A stretch of DNA of 64,000 nucleotides from Daedaleopsis sinensis. Lineage: Eukaryota > Basidiomycota > Agaricomycetes > Polyporales > Polyporaceae. Where the stretch lies: NCBI GenBank assembly GCA_033807695.1, contig CM066305.1, positions 3,162,001 to 3,226,000 of the forward strand. The letters are read 5' to 3'. Position 1 is the first letter of the stretch. Each line of letters opens with the position of its first letter. The notes under the pieces are model-generated. The model was not told where the DNA came from, searched no databases, and was given only the letters and a program-made list of their open reading frames with translations. Position numbers and translations under genes: made by a program. Below are positions 1-10,665 of this stretch, one piece after another.

Positions 1-455
1 ACATTTTGTGGACGACGCGCTTTACCATTGCTGGCGCAGACGGCAGCACCGTTCCCCCGGAGAACGACACGGAGCCCGACGGCCAGAACATTCCCTGGGG
101 TGTCGGCGCCCTCGTCGACCCCTCCAAGGCAGTCGCTGCCCCGTCTTACCTCGCCTCCGGTAGCAGCACTGGTAACAACACTGTTACTGGTTCGTCTGTC
201 GCGACTGTGACAGGAACCAGTACTGGTAAAACTGCGGGCACCACTTCCACGACAAGCAGCGGGAAGGCCGCGGGTGCTACTACTGCGCCTGCCGCTCCGA
301 CGACGTCTTCGGCCGCCAGCACCAGCACCAACAAAAACGTGACCGCCGCGGGTGCTAACAACGGCGCTGTCAACGTATTCGGCGTCGACAACACCCTCGC
401 GCGTGCGGGCATCGCGCTTGCCGTGGCTGCGTTCACGTTCGCGGTCGCGCTCTGA
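1..455 (+). CDS. GPI-anchored Ser/Thr-rich cell-wall protein, C-terminal part
   Basis: This is the last exon of a gene whose 5' part lies before the window. The first residues read as the end of a compact extracellular domain (WTTRFTIAGADGS). About 90 residues rich in Ser, Thr, Ala and Gly follow, typical of O-mannosylated wall or membrane stalks. The protein ends in a small-residue patch followed by a hydrophobic stretch of about 18 residues right at the stop (453-455), which fits a GPI-attachment signal. The layout matches the Ser-Thr-rich, Kre9/Knh1-like extracellular proteins common in Agaricomycetes. Enzymatic function is not expected; a cell-wall or surface role is inferred. The true N-terminus and signal peptide cannot be seen. 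Confidence 0.7.
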   Translation, partial: ILWTTRFTIAGADGSTVPPENDTEPDGQNIPWGVGALVDPSKAVAAPSYLASGSSTGNNTVTGSSVATVTGTSTGKTAGTTSTTSSGKAAGATTAPAAPTTSSAASTSTNKNVTAAGANNGAVNVFGVDNTLARAGIALAVAAFTFAVAL

Positions 456-2029
456 GGTGCCTCTGTGCATCTCGGTGCGCCCGGTTGGCACACGAGATTC
501 ACGATATCGACCATCGCTCACGAGTATCTGCATACTATACACACCACGATGGACGCGCCGCGTGCGTGTGCGCGCACTCACTTCGCTTCCGTATTACATG
601 GACGGTTCGCCTTGGAGCACGGACGGAGTGTCTAATATCGCTACGGAGGCCTTTGCTTGGGAAACTGTTGGTGGAATTCTTTTCGTTTGGTGTTCTGGTC
701 AGGGTCTCCCCTGTTCGCTTTGTTCTCTCGATATATCCAAGATCTATCTGACCGCACTCGACAAAACTTCTGGCTGGCTGGACTAAATCTCCCAGACATC
801 TCATCAGTGCACACAGAGAAAAGGTACACCGCCTCCAAGTCCACAACACAATGCTGATGCGTTGGCCGAAGTTGTCGATCTTATCCAGCGGATTTTCCAT
901 TCGTCATCTCTCGTTCCTCGGCTACTATGGCAGGGAAAGCTAGGGATGTGTTCACTCATCCAAGCCCAGGCCTCATCCAGCGCCTACATCTCCTAATTCG
1001 GTGCATCAGCATTATGGCGTTCGCTAGCCGCATTGGCAAGCAGTCAACAATGCGTGACGCTGCTTGCACATCCGTTCAGTAGCTGTAGCAATCACAGGAT
1101 CCACGTACGCAATGCGACTTGTATCAAGGTGCGTGGGTTATATTCTCTTGGCGCCTACATCGCGCTCCGTGGCTGTGTTACTATTCAGTCTCCCCTACGC
1201 CCGACTGCTCTACGGAAGTCAGACGGGTCAGCGGGTGATACTGACAAAGAGCTCGTCGAGTAGGCGGATGATGCCCCCACTCTCTTTGAACACGCAGGAG
1301 GTCCATTCTGATCCTTTCACCATCGCCAAATCCTTGATGAAAGGAACCTATCACCTCGTTGTGGCCTCGAGGCCAGCCACATGCAGTGGCACGCACCTCG
1401 CCTACAGGAGTACGCAATGCATTGTTAGTCTCCAGCTAGCAGGAAGGATATACGCCGCTGTGGCCCGCACCAGGACGTATTTACTGCAAAGCAAGTTGCA
1501 AAGCCCAAAGGCTTCCTCCTCGACCTCTGTGTTAAGGCTGCTCTGAAGGTCGCCAGAGCTTCCTCCCTGCTACCATCACTCCAGGACCCTCCCCCTCCCC
1601 CTAGCCTCATATCCTCATATGACGCTCTTCTTGCATTCTCTGCCTCATGCCACTTCGGTAATGCGAGAAAGAGATACCCACACTCACACCCGATATCTTG
1701 CTCCCACGAACTCCCAAAGGGAGTCGAAGCCGCAGACATGCCACAGAGCGGTGAGCCATTGCATTATCTTAGCTGTGCACGCGGAAGCTTAGATGGAAAC
1801 TTTCAGATTTCTGGAGGGGCGTGGCTGGAGTGTTGTCGCAAGGTGATTATACCAAGGGGTGGCATCGAGTCACGTGCGTCTCATTCCCCTTTGACCTCCC
1901 GCCCCCTGCGCACGCGTGAAAGGATTGTGATGTTCCCGAAGGTTTTGGAGAGCAGCATGTTGATTATAGCAAGGTGTAGCGTCTCTCCTCGTCGTCCTTT
2001 GACTTCCGTCCGCTAGCGTCAACGTCCGC
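456..2029. other. gene-free stretch downstream of the GPI-protein gene
   Basis: No open frame here shows conserved protein sequence or a convincing chain of spliced exons. It should hold the 3' UTR of the upstream gene and the distal promoter of the HMG-box gene. Several short frames overlap on both strands without codon bias or recognisable motifs. Confidence 0.5.
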
Positions 2030-2035
2030 TATAAA
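2030..2035 (+). promoter_or_regulatory. TATA box of the HMG-box gene
   Basis: A perfect TATAAA lies about 123 bp before the ATG at 2158 and is followed by a pyrimidine-rich leader, the usual arrangement of a TATA-containing basidiomycete promoter. Confidence 0.6.
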
Positions 2036-2157
2036 GGCTCCACTCCCGACTTCGCTATGGTGCTATACCCCCCGCCTTTCTTCTCGTGTCGCTGCCTTCA
2101 GCGACGCCACGCTTCCGCCTTTGTTCTTGACTCATAGATTCAACTGCTTTTAACATC

Positions 2158-3616
2158 ATGCAACCATCACCTAACCGTAAGTTCTCACGTTCCATGATGA
2201 AGTAGATCTTCCGCTAACGGGTTGAGTGAGCAGGCGTAAACACGGCATCCCCTTTCCCGACTCCGTCTTCGTCGCCTGGTGCGATGTCGCTTCCCCCAGA
2301 CTCGGATTGGTCGCCAACCAACAGCGAGTGGTCTCTTCCCTCCGCACATTCCTCCCGCGCCCCTTCGCCGTCTCGTCCAGCTTCGCGCGCCGGTCCTGAG
2401 CCGCCCCGCCTGACTCCCGAACAGCTTCAGTACATCGGCTCGTTTTTCCTCAAGGAGCTCGTCGAAGGAAGGTACACCCCCGTACCCGCCCTTCCGCCCT
2501 TCCCTGCCGAAGCCTCCACATCTCGTCCCTCCACCCCTGCCACCCCGTCCACGGGAAAGAAGGCTGCTCGCATCCCGCGCCCTGCGAACGCGTTCATGCT
2601 GTACCGCTCGTGGCTCATCAAGACCGGGCAGATTCCGAAGGACATCGAGTCTCGTCAGCAGAACATCAGCCGCGTCGCCGGTGAGTGCTGGAACCTGCTC
2701 TCCAAGGAGGAGAAGGCGGTATGGCACGAGAAGGCGCGGAAGATCCGGGAGGACCACAACATGCGCAATCCCGGCTACAAGTTCTCCCCCGAGCGCAAGT
2801 CCAAGGCGCGCAAGGACCCCTCCGACGGCGACACCCCTCGGCAGGACACCCAGGAGTACATCCGCTACATCCGTGAGAAGTACGTGCGGATCACCGGCGC
2901 TGCTGTCCCCCCGCCCCGCCCTCGCAAGTGCCGCTCGCGCCGCACGGCCAACTCGCAGCCTCCCGCCGGCGGCCCGCAACCCGGCTTCGCCGCACCACCT
3001 CCTCCGTTCTATCCGCCTCCTCTCGGGCCTGAGGTCCCTCGCGTCGCCTCTGCGCCTCCGACCCTTCCGATGCACCCCGCCATGCACACACCAGCGTTCG
3101 GTGCCGGGCCCAGCGCTGCGCCCGACTACAGCTACCTCGCCCACCCTTCATACTCGGAGTGCTTCACGCACTTCATGACGCAGGCCGCACAGGAAGCCCG
3201 GCAAGGCGAAGTCGTGGTACGTTCTCCTGCACTTCTTCTCCGCCCCATCATGCTGACGTCCCCGGCAGATGCCCAAGGTTGAGACCTCCTCAACGCCGTT
3301 CAGCGAGTCCGCACTGCCGACCCAGCCCAAGTTCACGTTCCCCGCCGCCTCGGGCTGTCCCCGGGGCCCCGAGCCGTCGCCCGAGGTCGATCTCGGCCTC
3401 GCGTCGCCGTACGCGGCCGCCGCTCCGCAGGACGGCGACTTGTCGCGCCCGCAGACCCCGAGCAAGTGGGATCACCTCGAGACGTTCCTCAACGTCCCGG
3501 ACATGATGGGCCCGAGCGGCACTTCTCTCAGCGACGTGATATCGCACGAGGACCCCAATGCGGTGTACCACCTCGACGCGCCCCTCGACGTTGACATGGA
3601 CAAGTGGTTCCCGTAG
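2158..3616 (+). CDS. HMG-box transcription factor (MATA_HMG-like)
   Basis: Three exons: 2158-2176, 2234-3216, 3269-3616, giving 449 residues. The 19-nt first exon is accepted because its ATG follows a TATA box, its donor is GTAAGT, and splicing at 2234 keeps the frame into the long second exon. A single HMG box lies at about residues 119-191. It starts RIPRPANAFMLYRSW and carries the helix-2 segment QQNISRVAGECWNLLS; this is the sequence-specific HMG class found in fungal mating-type and developmental regulators. The flanks are Pro/Ser-rich and disordered, and the C-terminus is acidic. It should bind DNA in the nucleus. There is no homeodomain or pheromone-receptor gene nearby, so a mating-locus role is not supported. 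Target genes are unknown. Confidence 0.88.
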
Positions 3617-4029
3617 GCTCCTCTTTCTCCCCTCCTCCTCTCCTCCGATGGCATCTGGCATGCCTCGCTGCTCCGTTATATCACGCTCTGTGCCCGCCGT
3701 GGCCTCGTGTCTCGTTATCCCACTGTATCTCTTCCCGTTATTCCACTGGCGCTCGGCCTATACCCCGCATATGTTTTCATAATCCCGCATGTACATACTA
3801 CCCCTTGCTGTATCCATAGTCACACTATACGATCCTCACGCTTTACGCCCAACGTCGCAGTGAGTGCTTAGTGGACCAGGAGCGGACGACGACGGAGATT
3901 CTCTGTAAACGCCCGCCGGACTCGCGGCCCGTATGTTTTTCCTCCAGCGATTCACTACGGCAAGTCCCGCACCATCTTGGCCTTGAACTTGCTTGTAGTC
4001 TTTGACTCTGCCTTTTCGTCCTCAACACT
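3617..4029. other. intergenic spacer, HMG-box gene to DBP8
   Basis: Pyrimidine-rich 3' UTR-like sequence followed by the DBP8 leader. No gene is seen. Both neighbouring genes point the same way. Confidence 0.5.
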
Positions 4030-6403
4030 ATGGCTGGCTCAAAGCGGCGCACGTTGACCGCGGACGACCTCATGCGGATGCAAGAAGAACCACGAAGAAA
4101 GCGGCTCAGACTGGACGATTCGGACAATGAGGAACTCGAGGCGCACACGTCTGGATCCGACAGCAACGAAGAGGAGGAGGACAGCGCGCGGGTGCATGGT
4201 GGCAGCGAAGAGGAGTCGAGCGAAGAGTCAGGGAGTCATGGCTCGGGGCGCTCTGGTGATGAGAGCGATATATCGCAGCACGCGGTGCCCCCAGCGGTCG
4301 GCGAGGAGGACGAGGATGAGACCAGTCGATTCGGCTCGCGAATGAGCTTCAAGCCCAGAGCTGCGAACCCGGCACCCCCCTCTGCACCTACGCGCATCAC
4401 ACCCCTGCCCTCAAGCTATGAGGACATGGGCATCTCATCCGCCCTCATCTCTGTGCTTGCGAGGATGTCCATCCGGACACCGACGGAGATCCAAGCGGCG
4501 TGTATACCCCCGCTGTTGGAAGGCGAGCCCATGTCCCAGTGCTCGCGTCGGTCACGGCTCTGACACGCCTGCTATCCCAAGGCAGGGACTGCATAGGGAA
4601 CGCGAAGACGGGCTCCGGAAAGACTATCGCGTTTGCCCTGCCGATCCTCCAGAAGCTCTCCCTCGACCCGTACGGGATATTCGCACTGGTCCTCACCCCG
4701 ACACGGTAAGCTCGCACGCACGTGTCGATGCTCGGTCACTCACGCCGGGCAGGGAGCTCGCCTTCCAGATCTCCGAGCAGTTCGCCGTGCTCGGTGCACC
4801 GCTGAACGTGCGCACGGCCGTGGTCGTAGGGGGTATCGACATGATGGCCCAGGCGCTGGAACTAGGGAACCGCCCGCATGTCGTTGTCGCGACGCCCGGC
4901 AGGATAGTGGATTTGCTGAAAAGCACTTCGGGCGAGTGGGACCTGTCGAGGATCAAGTTTTTGGTACGTGAATGCGCGTTCGGCTCACAAGGTACCTGCG
5001 CCTGATGCGAAGGCCTCCGGTTAGGTCCTCGACGAGGCAGATAGGCTGCTCACGCCGTCCTTCGCTCCCGAGCTATCGTACCTCTTTGAGATCCTACCCA
5101 AAGACCGTCAGACATGTCTGTTCACAGCGACCTTGACCCCAGCTGTGGAACGCGTCGCAGACGCCCCACCGAAGCCGGGCAAACAGAAGCCTTTCGTACA
5201 CCGGATGACCACATCGTGCGTGCCTCTTGCGACTCTCTCTGTCTACGTGTCGATTGCTCACAGCGAGTTTCAGAGTGGAAACCGTCGAGACGCTCAAGCA
5301 GCACTACATCCTCGTCCCCTCGCACGTCCGCGAAGCGTACCTCTACTACTTCCTCTGCAACCCTCCCGAGTCCACGCACCACCTCCGGCACGCACCCCCG
5401 GAGCCCAGCAAACCCTCGCGCAAAGGCAAGGGCGGCCACTCCAAATCGAAGTCGGGCAAGAAGAAAAAGGCAGCGGCCGACGACGACGACGCGCCCGAGC
5501 AGCCCCCGCCGACGATCATCTTCTGCACGCACCCGCGCACGGCCGCGTACATCACGCACCTCCTGCAGACGCTCCGCATCCGCGCGACCGCGCTGCACTC
5601 GCGGCTCACGCAGCGCGAGCGGCTCGCGTCGCTCGCGCTCTTCCGCGCGTCCGTCGTGCCTGTGCTCGTCGCGACGGACGTCGGCGCGCGCGGGCTCGAC
5701 ATCGACGACGTCGCGCTCGTCCTCAACTGGGACGTCCCCGCCGGGGCCGAGGAGTACACGCACCGCGTCGGGCGCACGGCGCGCGCGGGCCGCGGCGGCG
5801 TCGCCGTCAGCTTCGTCACGGAGCGCGACGAGGAGCGCGTGCTGCGCGTCGAGGAGCGGATCGGTGCGTCTCTTTCCTTCTGCCCTTCCCTCCTTCCCTC
5901 CCCTCCTTAAGCTTCTCTTCCTTCTCTTCGGCACTCCTTCCTTCTGCATTCCACCTTCCGCTTAGGCAGAATTCCTGCCGCCGCCGTTCCATTCCCGTGC
6001 CGTGCCGCGTCCCGAGGCCGTCTGCTGACTCCGTCTCCCTTTTCTCTCCCGTCCATCGCGTCCTGATGTCCGCCGTACCCGCGCGCATTCGCGATCCGCC
6101 GCGCAGGCACGAAGCTGACCGAGCTGGAGCTCCCGGAGGGCAAGGTGCTGGAGAAGCTCAACGCGGTGTCCACCGCGAAGCGCCTCGCGAACATGGTGCG
6201 TGCACCCCCCAACCCCCCACCCCTCCGCTCCCCCGTGCGCGGGCCGTGCTGACGGACAGGAAATGGACGTTGACGTTACTTTCCAGGAGCTGCACGACTC
6301 GGACTTTGGGAAGCGCGAGGAGATCCACAGGATCAAGCGCGCGAAGCGGGCCGCGGACGTGCACGACGCGGCGCAGGGCTCCGTGGCATTCGCCCTCCCG
6401 TAG
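4030..6403 (+). CDS. DBP8: ATP-dependent RNA helicase Dbp8 (DEAD box)
   Basis: Seven exons: 4030-4522, 4582-4705, 4753-4963, 5025-5215, 5274-5863, 6107-6195 and 6260-6403, giving 613 residues. An acidic, Ser-rich N-terminus of about 115 residues precedes a full DEAD-box core: Q motif with TPTEIQ, motif I AKTGSGKT, Ia PTRELAFQ, TPGR, motif II DEAD (about residues 279-282), motif III as FTAT, motif [12 protein letters not shown], motif [12 protein letters not shown] and motif [13 protein letters not shown]. The FTAT variant and the short C-terminus ending in a basic helix fit the Dbp8/DDX49 subfamily, which works in the nucleolus on 18S rRNA processing and 40S assembly. A Lys-rich insert (KKKK after [11 protein letters not shown]) splits the region before motif IV. 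The first intron appears to use a GC donor; the 243-nt intron 5 is unusually long for this window. Confidence 0.92.
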
Positions 6404-7315
6404 CACCCACCCACCCACTCAAGTAGTCAAGTAGTCAAGTACTCACGCGCACGCCTCACGCCCGCTCGATGTCAGAGCCGAGGGGTGCCGCAGACGCGTT
6501 CGGCGGCGCACACGATGCCGCGCGTGGCAGAGACTGGGAATCCGAAGGCGAAGGCACAGGAATTCGAAGGCGCAGGGGGCCCGGGTAATGGATCGTGCTA
6601 ATCGATATCGGGCACTACGAGTAATGGACGTACACTAGCGTGAATACATGCAGAAGATTGCTCGTTGAGGAGGACCCCGGGGGAGGAGGAGGCTGCCCGC
6701 GGGCGGGCGCCGAGGCACGTCGTAGCACGTACGGGTATCGGTGTCGGAATCGGTGTATGGGACAACTGGAACGAGCGTGCGGCCGGGAAGGCAGGGCTGG
6801 GAGGAGACGGAGAGGGAGACGTAGTATGGTAGCTACAATGCGACGAAAACTCTGCAACAAGACAACAAGATGGGGACGTTTATGGTTTGGTCGTGAGGCG
6901 AGGGCGGCGTAACTAACGGGGCTAGTGGTACATTCTGGGAAGAGCGTGGACGAGTGCGGAGATGTGCGACAACATGGACTAATCGACGGAGAGGCAGTGT
7001 GCAGGGATCTGAGTTTGGGTGCTTGCGGAAGACGTGTATGACAAGGCGGTATAATGCGTGATAAGTTAGAGTAATGTGGAGTGGGGAATCAGGAGTCTTG
7101 AGGCGGACCTGGAGCTGCGGTAGCTCGACGATCGAACGGAAACGATTTTTGGGAGGGTTTTGGTATGATTCCTTCGTGCTCACGGTGCTAGTGGAGTGGC
7201 GTGAGGGGGTGAGCGAGGGGTGTGAGACGATATTGGGTTATGCTCCGCTGACCACAGACGGGTAGGCCTCCCGACGAGTGATCGGACGCGAAGAGTAGAG
7301 ATCTCCCAGAGAAGC
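6404..7315. other. intergenic region between convergent genes
   Basis: DBP8 (plus) and the BTB gene (minus) converge here. The sequence is GC-rich at first, then purine-rich on the plus strand. No conserved frame or RNA gene was recognised; it probably holds both 3' UTRs. Confidence 0.5.
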
Positions 7316-8551
7316 TCATATTGACCGCTGCATCCACGGACGGGGAATAAACTTAGTCACTGCGCGCACTCGGCATGAAAGGCGACGAACCTTCACCACC
7401 GACCACTGGACGATCAGCTGCTTGACGCGGTCCGCGAGGCTCCGTTTGCAAATATCGCACGAGAGATGGTCAGCTAGCGGGCACAATGCGCTCTCCATCG
7501 CGCCAGTGGACAAATCTGTGTGGGCAGGTGTGGGCACGCGTTAGATCGCGCAGTGCGTGGGCGTGGCATTACGTGGGGGGCGCAGGCAGGGGCGAACGCG
7601 ATGCGTACCTGGGCGCGCGTCCCACGCGAGATAAGCCGAGGCTAGTGCCCATGCTCGCGTCAACTTCTTCTGCTCCGTGAAGTCGCATATCGCAGTGGGC
7701 GGGTGCGGGTGTGGGGGAGGGAGCAGGATACGCTTGAGCGCGTCGAGGCGACCGAGATGGAGGAAGAAGAGACGCTTCATGTAAACGGGCCCGATGCGTG
7801 TTGCAATGTCGTCGGTCAAAGAATGCAGCGCGAACGATAGCAGGTGGCTTGACACAGGGACCGCGAGGTCGTAAAGGTCATGTGCTGCGGCGATCGAGTA
7901 GACAAGGATAGGCTGCACGGGGGCCTGGTTGAGAATGAGGGAGAACAGGGGCGTGGAAGGCGCGATATGTTGCTTGGGAGGGAGGCCGTAAGCTGCCATC
8001 GCGTCCACTGCGCCCATCAGTGTGTCGATGCTGGGATGGTAGTGCGCGCATGACAGATCGTATACGATGTGCAGCACGATGTTGAGGACGCTCGCGATGT
8101 CTGGGAGAGGAACGATGGGGCCGAGCTCGTCGCGCACCTTCAAGTTGCTCTTTGTCGCATGCGGCTTTGGTGGAACGAGGCCGTTGAACTGGTTATCCGA
8201 GGTGGCAAGCACCTGAGTCGAATGCACATAGAAGAAGACACCGTCGGACGATAGGAAGATCACATCCGGTGGGTTGGGCAGGAGATTCGCGCCTGGATGA
8301 AAGGTAGTGGAGACGGAGACAATAGTGTTTCCAGGCACGTGGTCGTCTGGCACGTCCTGCGTGTCGGAAGGGGTGCTGCAATGGGAGCTCTGGGGCGGCG
8401 AGAACGGCGAGAGCGGGTAGGGTGAGCAAGGAGACACCGCGGATGCGGGAGATGTCGTCTCAACGACAGGGAGCTCTGGCTGGGGCGACGCGAAGTCGAT
8501 GGAGTCGGATATGTACTGAAGAACGGAATCCCACTGCTCTGGAGTGGCCAT
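7316..8551 (-). CDS. BTB/POZ-domain protein
   Basis: Three exons on the minus strand: 8551-7609, 7515-7391, and a 12-nt last exon 7327-7316 that adds the final residues RSI, giving 359 residues. After a Pro/Ser-rich N-terminus of about 90 residues comes the POZ-type fold signature: PPDVIFLSSDGVFFYVHSTQ, then the SDNQFNGL block, then the helical LPDIASVLNIVLHIVYD segment. The C-terminus has a paired-cysteine motif (CDICKRSL) and ends in WSVVKRSI, a form common in the large lineage-specific BTB family of Agaricomycetes. Members are presumed dimerisation or cullin-adaptor proteins; no substrate can be named. The promoter region overlaps the start of a repeat-rich segment. Confidence 0.82.
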
Positions 8552-8904
8552 GGTGGTGGTGGGGAGGAGGGAAGAGGAGAGGGAGAAAGACGTCGACGAG
8601 GACGCGAGTGAGATGCAGCCGGCTGCTAGTCAGAATCGAGCAGTGCGAGGAGGGTTTGGGTTGAGACGGGTTTAAGTGCGGCCGGGCTGCCGGCCAGGTC
8701 CAGTCCCACCTGCCAGCGTCTCCGGCCGCCGCCTCTGTTCCGCCGTCGTGCGCGTCGTCCGCGTCGCTGGGGCATGGATGATGATGGGGAGACAACAGGG
8801 GCGATGGTGGGGTCGCTGGCTTATATACCGACGGGCAGCGACGCATCAACAGCCTACTTTCTCTCATTCCATTACATGCTCTGACGTCACTGGCGCGTCG
8901 CAGT
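8552..8904. other. 5' flank of the BTB gene
   Basis: Contains the presumed promoter and leader of the minus-strand BTB gene. A TATATA-like stretch near 8819-8825 lies some 270 bp upstream of the ATG. No other gene was seen. Confidence 0.4.
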
Positions 8905-9240
8905 GCGTTCACATTTTCACTTTGTAACTTTAAGTACAGCTAACTTTGCTCACTTAAGCTAACTTACGCTAACTTAAGTTGACTTCGTGGGTAATCTCAC
9001 TTTTATCTCACTTTGTCTCATTTGGCGATCGCTTTCACTTCGCGCTCACTTCATCTCGCTGCGTACGTCTAGCAGCTCTGTATCGTTTATCTGCACGCTT
9101 GAAAGGGTCTGCTCGTGGTAGCCATCTCTTTAGGCCATCTGTGACAGGTGTACTAAGTGTCCCCGGGCCTCCGACACTGTATCCAGTACGCATACTTGCA
9201 ATTGCTTTTACTCACTTGGTGCTCACTTTGCTCACTTTCT
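8905..9240. repeat. CACTT repeat cluster, left arm
   Basis: CACTT, AACTT and GACTT recur at spacings close to 10-11 bp, for instance in TCTCACTTTTATCTCACTTT. A second small group, near 9209-9240, has CTCACTT three times. The motif is the reverse complement of the repeat in the right arm. Confidence 0.6.
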
Positions 9241-9714
9241 GTCCGACTAGATATGTGTAGAAGTATCTCTATGTCTAGTATCATCGGTATATCAGCTCCG
9301 CACCCCCGAACTACCGCAGGACAATGTCACGAGCATCGCACAATGGACTCCTACTGTGGAGGACGAGCATAGATAGCACTGGACTCGGTGAGAGGCCACA
9401 ACTTTATTCGGAGGTCCTGCGGTGCGCTGCGATTGGTGCGAGGTCTGTATGACCACACCACCGTCGTAGTATGGCTATGAAAGACATGTTGATGGTTGAA
9501 ACCACTATTGTGCGAATCGGGCATGCTTCTGCCTAACGTGTCGCCGTATGTGCATGGCGAAGGCGGCGTGGGTGTGTGGATGGCATTTCCAACAACTCTT
9601 ACAGTGTATACGCGATATACATACATGTGGCGTGACATCGGGGGCTTCACACCCAATCGTCGACATGCAGGGCAGCATCCACCATCCATTCACGAGCCTC
9701 TGCAGTATTGAGAG

Positions 9715-9895
9715 AGACTCAAAGTGTAAGCAAGTGCCACAAAGTGAAACGAAGTGCCTCGAAGTGAGTCGAAGTGAGTCGAAGTGGAATAAAGTGAGTC
9801 AAAGTGAATTGAAGTGAGTTGAGTCAAGTGAAGCAAAGCGACAGAAAGTGAGATGAAGCGAAGGTAGGTGAATGCAAGTGGAACACAGACTGAAC
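9715..9895. repeat. decamer array, RAAGTGNNNY
   Basis: At least 15 consecutive degenerate units of 10 bp, core AAGTG, such as CGAAGTGAGT repeated with variants. The phase holds through almost the whole block, with some AAGCG and TAGGTG variants at the distal end. Confidence 0.75.
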
Positions 9896-10440
9896 ACAGA
9901 ACACGGTGCACTCCAAGGGGACGTCCACGTTGAGTGCATCACGTTCACATAAAGGAGGATGACGTCGCAACAGAGGGAGTACGTCTGCGTCGTTGGACAC
10001 GGATGCAGGGTCTATCGGCGCCGTGTCGTGAGAACGGGCACCAGAAGAGCCAAGGATATGCGGTCTCTGAGTGCAAACATGAGAAGCGGGGCGTAGCAGG
10101 ACGTACCATCATGGTATCTCAAGCACGTCCTATCACCCAATACACCAAGCGGTAGCACCTTGTCCATCCGGCCAGAGAACCTCACGGTGCGACTCCAGAT
10201 AGACCGTAAACTCACGATCTGATAAAAACTATCTGCTCCGGCATGCAGAGTGTATATGATGCGAGGTGGATTGGTGTGGTGGAGCTTGGACATCGAACAG
10301 CGGCGAGGTCTGTTAGCCTGAGGGGCTAAGTCGGAGGTGTAAGATCAGAGAGTTCCGTGTCAAAGCAAAGTCGCACTAGACGTTCGTGACATATATGCAC
10401 GTTGATGGATGTTGCCAGTGAGCAGAGACTACGATGATGA

Positions 10441-10545
10441 AGTCAAGTCAAGTGAGCAAAGTGAAATCGAAGTGAGCGCTATTTGTGTAAGGGGGATGAA
10501 AGAGGATGAAAGTGAGCAAAGCGCATCAAAGTGAGTGTTTGAACT
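10441..10545. repeat. second AAGTG cluster, right arm
   Basis: Further AAGTGAGC and AAAGTGAG copies in the same orientation as the decamer array, with looser spacing. The block ends near GAACTTTGAAGTAACTTT, which resembles the left edge of the segment in direct orientation. Confidence 0.5.
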
Positions 10546-10665
10546 TTGAAGTAACTTTATATCACCTAGCTGTTCACAGCTGAGCTCGGGTATCAGCCTA
10601 CTACTCGCGTACTATTACACCGTAAATCGTCCGTCCGAGTCCGGGGCTCCCTCGCCGCCGTCCAC

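Larger units (their letters stand above)
8905..10560. mobile_element. putative non-autonomous element with subterminal AAGTG/CACTT arrays
   Basis: This 1.65-kb gene-free segment has CACTT-rich repeats on its left side (about 8905-9240) and the reverse-complement AAGTG repeats on its right side (about 9715-9895 and 10441-10545). Mirror-image subterminal short-repeat clusters are a known feature of several DNA-transposon groups, including hAT and KDZ types, where the transposase binds them. No transposase frame is present inside, so a non-autonomous derivative is inferred. Clear terminal inverted repeats and target-site duplications could not be found by eye. The alternative is a locally expanded satellite. 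Confidence 0.4.

Noticed and set aside
2158..3616. HMG-box gene as part of a mating-type locus
   Set aside because: No homeodomain pair, pheromone or receptor gene, or mitochondrial intermediate peptidase gene is nearby.
5122..5949. Minus-strand open frame of about 275 codons
   Set aside because: Antisense to the GC-rich helicase exon 5 of DBP8, Arg/Asp-rich and without motifs.
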